In this document: positions 48,701 to 60,700 of the stretch, piece after piece
Layout of the letters: every line of letters starts with the position of its first letter
Position numbering within the stretch: the first letter of the stretch is position 1
Origin: Apoderus coryli
Taxonomy: Eukaryota; Arthropoda; Insecta; Coleoptera; Attelabidae
Assembly (NCBI GenBank): GCA_911728435.2
Contig: OU452199.1
Coordinates: forward strand, 1,364,001 to 1,428,000
Direction: 5' to 3'
Length of the DNA: 64,000 nt
Made by a program: the position numbers and the translations under genes
Notes under the pieces: generated by a model
What the model saw: the letters and a program-made list of their open reading frames with translations, nothing else
What the model was told of the DNA's origin: nothing
Databases searched by the model: none

Positions 48701-51700
48701 AACCCAGCGCACAATAAACAATTCCCTACCAAACGTTCCTTTTCCAGTTTCAAATTTGCCAAATCCTCAGTCCACCGAATCTTTTCAGAACTCAAACCCG
48801 ACATCAACTTATCGGCAGCTTGCAATCGCCTCATCATTATATCAGTTTCCTCTTGCAATTCCATTCTTCGCCGCATCGCAATCTCATATTTCGCATTCAG
48901 TTTGCTTAAATCCTCCTCTATTTTCGCCAATTCTTTAAACAATTTATCCAGGACTCGCTTAGCCTGATTAAATTCATTCTGCAACTGTTCCACTTTTTCT
49001 TTTTTTGGTTTAACTTCTCTGTAGACAGCGCAGTACCCTAAAACGGCTTGCACGAACCGTAGTAAACCGAACCCAGCTTTACTCACAGTTGCCATTTCAT
49101 CCAATTTCGAGGATTTCTTCATGTGTGCTTTTACAGCTCTTACTTGTGCTTGCGTAATGGCATCGCAGTTCATCTCTTGCAGCGAACGCAGGAAACTCGC
49201 TTCAGCCATTAAGCCTTTAGCAGCCTTCCAGGAGACTTCTTTCCCACCTTTTAATATCACAATACATTCGCAGACAACTTGCACAGCCTCAGGTGGTGTT
49301 GCAAATGACCGAATTTCAGTGATATCGGACTTGTCTAAATCAGCCAAAGCCAATCGAGCTTCTTCCAAAGCGGGAAGTGCTGCTGATAACGCCTCTTCCG
49401 CTTCAGCCTGTTCTATACTAATAATTCTAGCTTGTTCCTCAATTTCGGAACTTTTTAATGATGCCGCATCCTTTTTCTCGTTCGCAACCTTTGTACCTGC
49501 ATCAATTTCCGCTAAAACCTCCTCACATTCCGCTGTTGCTTTACCCACAACAACCTTTTGCTTGGCCAGCTTCGCGTTGAGAATTTCCAATTCCCCACTG
49601 GCCTCGTCAATCTTTGTTAAACCGCTGCCCAATCGTTCACATTGCGCATTAATATAATTATCTTTTTCTTCCAACAAACGTAAATACGTTGCGATAAAAT
49701 CGAGATAGTGCTTTGGAGTGACATAATTCTTCCTGCGCAGTGTCAAAAGATAGTTGACACTTTGTTGAATGACAGTGTTGTGTACATGCACGACATGTTC
49801 AATAATGCTGTCGCGGTAATTTTGTGGTATCATCGCGTTTTCTTTTAGAAACACTGAGGCAACAGCGAATAGGGCTTGTAAAGGCCATGGGAAAATCCAA
49901 TCGATTGTCGTATTATTTACCAAACCTGGGAAATTTCGGCAGCGTTTGCTTAATATGTCACCTAGAAAAAAAGTAAATGTTAAGTAAATGGAAAACTTTG
50001 ATTGCTGCATGAAAACTCTTAAAAAGTCAACAAAACTTAACGAAAAAACGGATGAGTCAAGGTTTTGAGTGAGTTAGGACAGCCTTCCAGGGTGTACGTG
50101 AAAGAATTTACCGGAGAACTGGTTAATAAAGTAGTCCAGAGTAATCTGGTGACTTTAAAAAACTCATGTCGAGGCCGAGATAAAAGCATCCTCCCTCTCT
50201 GCCCCTAGTCGCATAGTCGTGCAAGGAGCCATTACGCCGAAACCTGCAGATGTTTTTAAAAATATACGTCAGGATTTTAAGCAAGTATATATAAGCAACC
50301 GTGAGTAAACGCCATCGTCTAAATGTCTCCCTACACGAGAAATTGTAGGGCAGGCGAAACATAGTGCGTAAAATTCTTTTTTGGATGATGAACACTCTGG
50401 ATATGTCACTCGATCGCCCCCAGACGATAATGTTGTAGGCAATAGTAGCATACACGAAAGAGTAATGAATATTAAGTAGAGCGCGAGTATTCATGTGACT
50501 TCTGAGAGTGTAAATCACGTAAGCCTGGCTGTTCAGTTTACGACTGACGGACTCCAAATGATCAGCCCACTGCAGCCGCCGATCGAAGGTCACTCCCAAA
50601 ATCCTCGAAGACGTAGTCCACTCCAGCCGATTGCCCTCAAACACCAAGTCGTAATTCAACACTGCACGATACCTACTGAACTGCAGAACGACAGTCTTAT
50701 CATGATTGATCATCAGTTTGTTTTGAGTGCACCAGGAATTAAATATATGCATAACGGATAGAATTTTTATCCGCAGTACTTCTGGATCCTTGTCGTGGAC
50801 TACCAGAGATGTATCATCGGCATACATAAAAGCCCTTGCAGATGGAATGTGCAGGGGCAGATCGTTTACGTAAAGTAAAAATAGAAGCGGACCCAAAACG
50901 CTCCCTTGTGGTGCCCCCACATTAATACTTTTAGATTCCGAGACCGACGAATCAACCCTGACACTAATCTTCCGATCAGACAAGTATGACGCAATCCAGC
51001 CATTGACCGCACCACGAATTCCCTCAGAAAATCTCCATCGACAGTATCAAAGGCCCTAGACAGGTCAAAACACAACGAAACAACGTAATTGCCTCCATCA
51101 GCGAGATCATGCACGTGCTGGACATATTCAGTCACACAAGTCTCGGTAGAAAGTCCCGACCTAAAACCATGCTGAGAAGTAGTAATTATGTTACACTGAC
51201 TCAGGAAATTCATAATTCTGACAGAAACAATCTTCTCAAATAACGCTTAACAACGCTATAGGTCTATAATTTCCAATGTCACTTTCACTTCCCTTTTTAT
51301 AAATTGGCACGATAATAGACTCTTTTAATTTTGACGGGAAGGTACCTGAGCATATCGAGGCATTAAAAATATGACATAAGTAAGGAGCAAACTCCGCCGC
51401 GCTGTATTTCAACAAGTGCACCGGAAATCCGTCCGGACCCGTCGATTTTTAATTGGGTAATTCGCGTATTGTGTCCATGACCTTGCACTCATTGATAGGG
51501 GCGAAAAACATAGGCCTATCATTCACAAGCCCTTTAGGTGGAGTAAGTTTTGAAGCTCGGACGAACTTGGGGAGCCCTGACAGCCGATACGTACATTAGA
51601 GAAGTTTTAGCAGCACATAGTGTTCCTTTTGCACCGTTCATCGGAGATGATTTTATGTACGTGAGTATTTAGCCGAGGTTGAAAAATCCCAGTAGTAAAT

Positions 51701-54700
51701 TGGCATGCTCTAAACCCAGGCCTAAAGCGAATTGAGCATGTTTGAGATACTCTTGGGAAATAACAAATTTATTAATGAACAAACTTAATTATAGACGTTT
51801 CAGATTGACCTTCTAGAAGAAGATGCAAGAAGTAGTAGAGAAGACAAGGCCCAGTCCAAATACTTATAGACTGTAAAGGAAAACTCCTAAATGAACTTCT
51901 TAGAAGTGTGAACGGTCGTTGAGGCATGATGGCATGGAAGAACTCAAGGAAAGGTGCGTTAAAGGTCAACGTGGCATTGTTGTAAACTTACCTGATGGCG
52001 ACATAGCCAACACCACATGTAGATTGTCAATGCACGTATTGAGAAAGTACTGCCAAACACTGTCTTTCGCCACACCATATCCAGCATTATTTGCTGCTGT
52101 TCGACACGAACTAACAATTTGCTCCTTGTCATCATCGGTAAATAACGACGGCACATAACCAATCATCAAAATATTATTAATAAACTCCAGGAAACCTTCT
52201 TCAACTATTTGCCCAGCGGTAAAATAGAACACCGTCGGTTTTTTATCAACGCCTGTAAAATAAAATGCAATATAAATCCGCTCCTGATTACGACCTGTAT
52301 ATTTACCTACCCAATTGATTGTAAAGCTTCTTCAAATCCTCTTTAAACATAACTTCATTATATCCACGACATAAAGTAATGGTAAACATCTCACAACCAG
52401 CAGTAAACGCTGCTAACCGAGTGAGACTCGCCTTACCACATCCCCCAACTCCCACCAACATTACATGACTCTGGGTGAGTCTCAATCCGCGATGGATACG
52501 AGTCAAATGCTCTAAAGCATCATTAAACAATACAATATTCAATTTTTCCTTTTGCTCATTGTACAATTCGATAATTTCTTGAAACAGGAAATAAATGGCT
52601 TCGTAGTCGAGTAAGTCTTCATAGAAACGTTCCTCTCCTTCGTTCATAGCATTTCGGTAATCACCAAATAGTAGTGGATCACGCATCACGTAATCTTCCA
52701 ACTCCATTTCGGGTTCTTTTCCTTCTTCAATTAGTCGTTTCTCTTCAATAGCCTCAAGTAGTGGGTTAGATTCAGCTGGCACAAACACGAAATCCTCATC
52801 ATCTACATTGGGTGCCTACAAATAGTGGAATAGTGGAACACGCTAAGGACAAAGTAGTGTTCATACCTGTTCTTCTTGCAGAGCTTTCACTTCCTTCTTC
52901 GGATAATACCTTTGCAGTTGCTCGATCAATCCATTCCGTACCAACAATTGATCATCGGAATTGATCAATCGATCACAAATCACTCTTGTAAATTCATTTC
53001 GCCATACACGCACAATTTGCGGCAGTGTCGTTACAAATTTCGGATGAATCAACAACATTCCAGCAGTGATTCGTGACAAATCACGCATATTGAATATATA
53101 ATGGAACTTACTAGGTGTGGGCGGTAATTGTACAATAACCATATTGTACAAATTCAATGTGATTGTCATTAGAACATCTGCGGTTTGTACGACTTCATCA
53201 AATATCGATAAATGTCCGGTTAGTATTGAACTGTACACGTGATGCAGTGTTTCCGTTGTGGGAAACACTAAATTTAATACGGTAAACATGGATACGAATC
53301 TGGGATCGACTTCGTTACGACCCCCGCCTGCTACACCCATGGCAGCAAAGTATGAAATGTCTTTCAGTATTTTCCAGTTAAGGTCTTTGCCTCGATCGTA
53401 CATACCGCCTTTTTCGAACAGCAGCTTCAATAGGGCTATTGGTTGTTGGGTACCATAATCGTCGACCTAAGGAAAATTAATACTGGCAGTGGTATATTTC
53501 GGATGGGAATACAAAGGAATAATTCGGTAACAAGACACGGGCAAAAGAATTTACTTTTGTCCTACCCTGTATATATATTTGGGTAATTTTGGATATTTTC
53601 TCTATTTTTATAGTTTTATACCTAACATGTCTAGAAGTCTAACCTGAAATGGAACAGTTGCAAAGACAGAATGACGGCTTTAACTTACACAAAAAACTAA
53701 AAGAGACTGCCGGAATACATAAAGGCAGAGCAGCAAATGTACTGGCCGATGAAAACAATCAGATAATCACCGATAACCGGGAAAACATTGCAATCTGGGA
53801 AAGATATATTAAGCAACTTTTCTACCAGGACAGACCTACAATTATGAACGAAGATAACGACCACTTGACAGGACCATCAATCACAAAGGCGGAGATAGAA
53901 AAAGCGATACATAACTCTAAAAACAATAAAGCAACTGGACCGGATGGGATCCCATCGGAAATATTGAAGATATTGGATGAAAGAGGCATTGAAGTTCTAC
54001 ACAAAATATTTAACATCGTATACGAAACAGGGCAATACCCACAACAATGGCTAAGTTCAACATTCATCCCTCTACCTAAGAAAAATAATGCTAGAAAGTG
54101 TGGAGACCATCGACTGATTAGCCTGATGGGCCACACTTTGAAAGTATTTCTAAAAATAATTCATCAAAGGATCTATAAAAAATGCGAAAGAGATATCAAT
54201 AGCTCACAGTTTGGGTTTAGACAAGGGGTGGGCACAAGAGAAGCGATAGTGGCCAGGCAAGTCCTTGTACAGAACTGCCATGATGTGAGAAAAGACATAT
54301 GCCTTTGCTTTGTTGATTACGAGAAAGCATTTGACCGAGTTGAACATCCCAAACTAATGCAGCTCCTCAGGAATCTTGACATAGATCAAAAAGACACCAG
54401 ATGTATAGAAAATCTATATTGGTACCAGACTGCACAGATTAGGCTCAATAATGAGCTGTCTGATGATATAGAGATCCGGAGGGGCGTGCGCTTTTGTTCA
54501 ACCTGTACTCGGAGGGGGTCTTCCGGGAAGCATTGGAAGATGCGGAAATCGGTATTAAAGTCAACGGAGTGTGGATTAATAACATTAACAACGTTATGCT
54601 GCTCATCACTGATAACATGCAATACTTACAAAGACTGATCAACACAGTCGGTCAACATAGCAGATTGATGGGTCTAAACATAAACACTAAAAAGACGAAG

Positions 54701-57700
54701 TTTATGATAATATCAAGGAACCTAAATGCGTTTGAAGACTCACAGTTAACATTCAACGCAATGCGCATAGACAGAGTGAACAAATTTAAATACTTGGGCA
54801 TGTGGTTATCTGAAGACTGGACCTCTCATATCGAGGTCAAGAGTCGCATCGAACAAGCCCGACAAGCATTCCTAAGACTGAGGAGAGTATTTAGTTGCTC
54901 AGACTTCGATCTTGGTCTGAGGTTGAGATTCTTAAAGTGCTATGTGTGGTCAGTACTACGGGATGGAAGGTGGGACCCTTAAAGTCAACAACATTAACAA
55001 ATTGGAAGCGTTTGAAATGTGGCTTTACTGCAGAATGCTCAAGATACCGTGGACTGCAAGAATAACAAACGTAGAAGTTCTGTCCAACATCAACAAAGAA
55101 CGTGAACTGTTAACCACCATTAAAAAGAGAAAGACTTCATATCTGGGGCACGTAATGAGGAACAAGAAGTATGAGTATTTACAGTTGTTGATCGAGGGTA
55201 AGATAGAGGGCCGTAGAGGGATAGGAAGGAAGAGATTGTCCTGGTTGCGGAACATAAGACAGTGGACAGGAATAAATGACATACAGACCCTAATTCACAC
55301 CGCAAGAGATAGAGAGGAGATGGAAAATGTGATCGCAAACATCCATTAGTGGATAGCATCCGAAGAAGAAGAAAGATAAAGAGGACTAGAAACAGATGGC
55401 TATGTTCTCTTGTTCGAAGAATGACATGTTTTAAATACAGTGTGGTCATTTAACATTCAAGATTCTCGAAATGTCTTCATGTAAATTAAATGTCGGAGTT
55501 TTCTTATTATATACAGAAGCTAGTAGTTGGGGAGTTAACAAGGTTTCCCATAACAAAGAATAAATATAAAGGGCGCAGAAAATATGAACATGGGTTTTCA
55601 TCCAGTTAACTTTTTCGGAGTCATTATATAATCGTATTGTTTCTAACCGTACAAACAGTAGTGTCTTGTTGATCTTCTAAAAAATCTCCAATAAGGACAT
55701 CTTAACATACGTAACGTAATGTAAATAATAAATACCCGCTAATTCAAAATGGTTACAATGGAGGTTAAAGCTGTCGTGTTTTTGCTGTAAGATCTCGATT
55801 TCGATACATTTTTCTTGTAGCCAGCGTTCCTTGGCGTCTTTGATTGCTCTGAGGACTCTTCTATGTAGTTCCTTGATTTTACATTGTCTCTGTTTCTGTG
55901 TTGTCTTCTTTCTACCATAAGTTCCAAGATAGAGTCTGTCATCCATTGTTGTCTTTTTACCGTCCTATCCGGTCCTAGCTTTTCTTTTGTGACGGAGGTT
56001 ATTGATACTTTTATTTTATTCCATAGGTCTTCTATTTCTGTTTCTTGGTTGTTGTCTTCAAATATAGTTTTGATTTCCCTGTTTAGCCTCTCCTTTGTTT
56101 GTTGGAATACGACATCCTCTTTGAGTTTTCGCATGTCAGCAACCTTTGAGGGTTTCCTTTTGTTTATATTCTTCAGTCGAAATTTAGTACGAGCTAGCAG
56201 CAGATTGTGATCTGACGGTATGTCCGCACCTGATTATGTCTTACCAGAGATAACCGAGATGGGTTTTACGAAGAGCAATAAACACATCTACAAGTAGGTA
56301 AATGAATAACTCTCTTTGTTAACTTTCAGAAACAAATGGACCGTGTTTTCTTGTTCGAAGAATGACATGTTTTAAATACAGAGTGGTCTCACTTTTGAAC
56401 ATCGAAACGCCTTCATGTAAATTAAATGTCGGACTTTTATTATTATATACAGAAGCTAGTAGTTGGGGAGTGAACAAGGTTTCCCATAACAAAGAATAAA
56501 TATAAAGGGAGCAGAAAATATGAACATGGGTTTTCATCCAGTTAACTTTTCCGGAGATTAAGGAGTCATTATATAATCGTATTGTTCCTAACCGTACAAA
56601 CAGTAGTGCCTTGTTGATCTTCTGAAAAATCTCCAATAAGGACATCTTAATGTACGTAACGTAATGTAAATAATACCCGCTAATTCAAAATGGTTACAAT
56701 TCTTTTGAGTGATTTCATTCAGAAAGGTAAAAGTAATAAATTCGGAATCCTACTGTAATAAGAATAATAATAGCTTTTCATATATGCCAAACAATATAAA
56801 GAAACCTTACCTGAGGCATATTCATATCATCAATAAAACAAATCAACTTTTTCCCCATCGGCGGTCCATAAATCTCTTTCGTCCGCTTCTCTACTGCAGA
56901 CTCCAAGTTCTGTTGTACATCCATTGAAGATGTACGCGACGAAAAATTAATGTTCAATATGATAAAAATACTTTTATCCAAATTCCGTAAAAAGTCTTGA
57001 ATTACTGCCGTTTTCGAGGTACCAGTCTCACCGACCAACACTATCGGTCGTCGAATTTTGTTCATCAGTTGCAACATGTACGTCACCCGAACCGTATCGA
57101 CTGTTGGTACCAAAATTTCCGCAAATCTCAATCCTCTATTGTGGATGTAGTCCGGCACCAACCACTGCCATGCCACCCATACTCTCTTCTCCACATTCAA
57201 ATAATAATCGTAGAAAGTCGGATACGCCGATGGTATATGAAGCAAATCGCACATATTCTCAGGCGTATCCTCTACACTAAGCATTGATACTTGCGCCTTC
57301 ATATATTCATCGAAATCAGGACGACATCTATCGATTAATGTAGCACCAATTGAGTTGTAAATTGACGTAACAAAGACGGCATTGATAATATATTCATCAA
57401 CTTCTTCATCCGGTGCTCGAGTGTCTTCAACGGGTTGCGGATAGATGGCGTCAATGACGTGACACATTTGAGTAATCATGTTTAAACCGGTTTGGTAGAT
57501 GATCGTTTTTAGAGGATCCACCTGAAAATTATTTCGTTTTTGATGTTATTGCAAGCACCGAAACTGCCATTTTGACAGACACCGAACCCCACGGGAAACA
57601 AACAGGCTTCGCATGGGTTTGGGTTGAGTTCGGTTAGCTTCGTTAGGTAGCCAAAGAATACATACCTACTATTACTGTTATTATTAAATGGTTTGGGTTC

Positions 57701-60700
57701 TCTTGGGTTTGGTTGGATTGGGTTCGCTTGGTTTGGGTTAGGGTTCGCTTGAGTTGGGTTAAGTTCAGTTAGGTAGCCAAAGAATACATACCTACTATTA
57801 CTGTTATTATTAAATGGTTTGGGTTCTCTTGGGTTTGATTGGATTGGGTTCGCTTGGGTTAGGGTTCGCTTGAGTTGGGTTAAGTTCAGTTAGGTTCGTT
57901 AGGTAGCCAAAGAATACATACCTACTATTACTGTTATTATTAAATGGTTTGGGTTCTCTTGGGTTTGGTTGGATTGGGTTCTCTTGGATTGGGTTGGGTT
58001 CGCTTGGGTTGGGTTAGGGTTCGCTTGGTATGGGTTAAGTTCAGTTAGGTTCGTTAGGTAGCCAAAGAATATATATTTACTATTACTGTTATTATTAAAT
58101 GGTTTGGGTTCTCTTGGGTTTGGTTGGATTGGGTTCGCTTGGTTTGGGTTAGGGTTCGCTTGAGTTGGGTTAAGTTTAGTTAGGTAGCCAAAGAATACAT
58201 ACCTACTATTACTGTTATTATTAAATGGTTTGGGTTCTCTTGGGTTTGATTGGATTGGGTTCGCTTGGGTTAGGGTTCGCTTGGGTTAGGGTTCGCTTGA
58301 GTTGGGTTAAGTTCAGTTAGGTTCGTTAGGTAGCCAAAGAATACATACCTACTATTACTGTTATTATTAAATGGTTTGGGTTCTCTTGGGTTTGGTTGGA
58401 TTGGGTTCTCTTGGATTGGGTTGGGTTCGCTTGGGTTGGGTTAGGGTTCGCTTGGTATGGGTTAAGTTCAGTTAGGTTCGTTAGGTAGCCAAAGAATATA
58501 TATTTACTATTACTGTTATTATTAAATGGTTTGGGTTCTCTTGGGTTTGGTTGGATTGGGTTGGGTTAGGGTTCGCTTGGTATAGGATAAGTTCAGTTAG
58601 GTTCGTTAGGGGGCCCGCACCTTGTGGGCGCGGGAGTGGTGACCCCGAAGACCCCTAACTGGTTACCTCCCTACTCCGTCTCTTCGCTTATTTGGGGTGG
58701 TATCCTCTTCGCTTTCTCCCCTTTCCTGTCTGGTCTCCCTTGATCAACTCTTGCTGTCTTCCGACCCCGACGCTATTAGGTAACGAGGGCTAGGGGTCAT
58801 TTTCTTTTTCGTGTATCAAACGGACGATGGCGATGGACATGGACCAAGGGCAGCCCCCTACTTCAAAATTATGGAAAGTACAACGAAACGGGATAAAACT
58901 TACGGTGCAGGGGTCGGATCCCCAATACCGGTGGGTGAGGGCTGTGTGATGGCAGGCACCCCGCGATCGTCAACCAGCTACTGTCAGGTACCAGAGGTGA
59001 GAGACCAGGCCAGGGTACTGGAAGATGTTACTGGAAACGGAAAAAGTATTACGAACCTAATTGAGCTTACGGCGGAGGGAACGGAACTACGCAGTAGCCA
59101 GCAAATCAACCCGATACTACAGAGTTTTTTCGAGAAAGGGGCAAGAGGCCGGCGAGGCAGCGCACCAGCGAGTACTACAGAGGGAGGTCTGAATACATCC
59201 ATAGTCGATCTGCAATGGGATGAAGAAACACAGTGCTCCAAAAAAAGAAAAATAAACACAACGCCGGAGAAGGGTGACTTAAATAGAGATATTTTCGACG
59301 AAAACGTTAAGAAACGTGGAATGAGGAGGAAATTAGTCTCCCTGATAAAGGAAGCCAGAGATTGTATCAGAGATGCACAGGATAACCAGGAACCCAGGAG
59401 CCGACTAATGGACGGGTTAGAAACGCTCTACGGTATAATATCGCACATGGCAACGGATGAGATAACACAAGCACTAGCGATCAGGGACAGGGATTACGTC
59501 GGACTGGCAAACTCAGCCGAAATGGAAAAACTAACTGCCACTTCAGATAAACTTTGGAAATTTTGCAAAGAAAATAAAAATGTCCATAAGGAGGTTAAAA
59601 ATATGGCAGATGAACTAAGAGCACAAAGCAGAACCCTAACAAGGGAACAAACCACCAACCATACTAAAACACTAAAGATTCAAGAAGAAATAGAAACACT
59701 GAAGAGAGAACTGGACGTAGCAAATGGTAAGATAATAATACTGGAAAAAACGGGGAAGGAAATAGGTGGAAACAGAAAAGAGGCAACGGAAAGAGACGAA
59801 GAGAGAAGGTTAAGTTCAGTTAGGTTTGTTAGGTAGCCAAAGAATATATATTTACTATTACTGTCATTATTAAATGGTTTGGGTTCTCTTGGGTTTGGTT
59901 GGATTGGGTTCTCTTGGGTTGGGTTCGCTGGGGTTTGGTTAGGGTTCGCTTGGGTTGGGTTAAGTTCAGTTAGGTTCGTCAGGTAGCCAAAGAATACATA
60001 CCTACTATTACTGTTATTATTAAATGGTTTGGGTTCTCTTGGGTTTAGTTGGATTGGGTTCGCTTGGGTTGGGTTGGATTGGGTTCTCTTGGGTTGGGTT
60101 CGCTTGGGTTGGGTTAAGTTCAGTTAGGTTCGTTAGGTAGCCAAAGAATACATACCTACTATTACTGTTATTATTAAATGGTTTGGGTTCTCTTGGGTTT
60201 AGTTGGATTGGATTCGCTTGGGTTGGGTCCGGTTGGGTTAGGGTTCGCTTGGGTTAGGGTTCGCTTGGGTTAGTATTCGCTTGGGTTGGGTTCGGTTCGT
60301 TAGATAGCCAAAGAATACATACCTACCATTACTGTTACTATTATTAAATGGTTTGAGTTCTCTTGGGTTTGGTTGGATTGGGTTCGCTTGGGTTGGGTTA
60401 AGTTCAGTTAGGTTCGTTAGGTAGCCAAAGAATACATACCTACTATTAGTCATTCTTAAATGGTTTGCGTTCTCTTGGGTTGGGTTAAGTTCAGTTAGGT
60501 TCGTTAGGTAGCCAAAGAATACATACCTACTATTACTGTTATTATTAAATGGTTTGGGTTCTCTTAGGTTTGGTTGGATTGGGTTCTCTTGGGTTAGGGT
60601 TCGCTTGGGTTAGGTTTCGCTTGGGTTGGGTTCGGTTCGTTAGGAAGCCAAAGAATACATACCTACCATTACTGTTACTATTATTAAATGGTTTGAGTTC

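Noticed and set aside
49121..49657. 178-codon plus-strand open frame
   Set aside because: It is the antisense shadow of DNAH10 exon H; the minus strand encodes conserved dynein stalk.
53640..56220. Twin-priming inversion of one RTE-like LINE (plus part then minus part)
   Set aside because: The inverted 5' piece lies downstream of the 3' part instead of upstream, and repeat X separates them, so two events are more likely.
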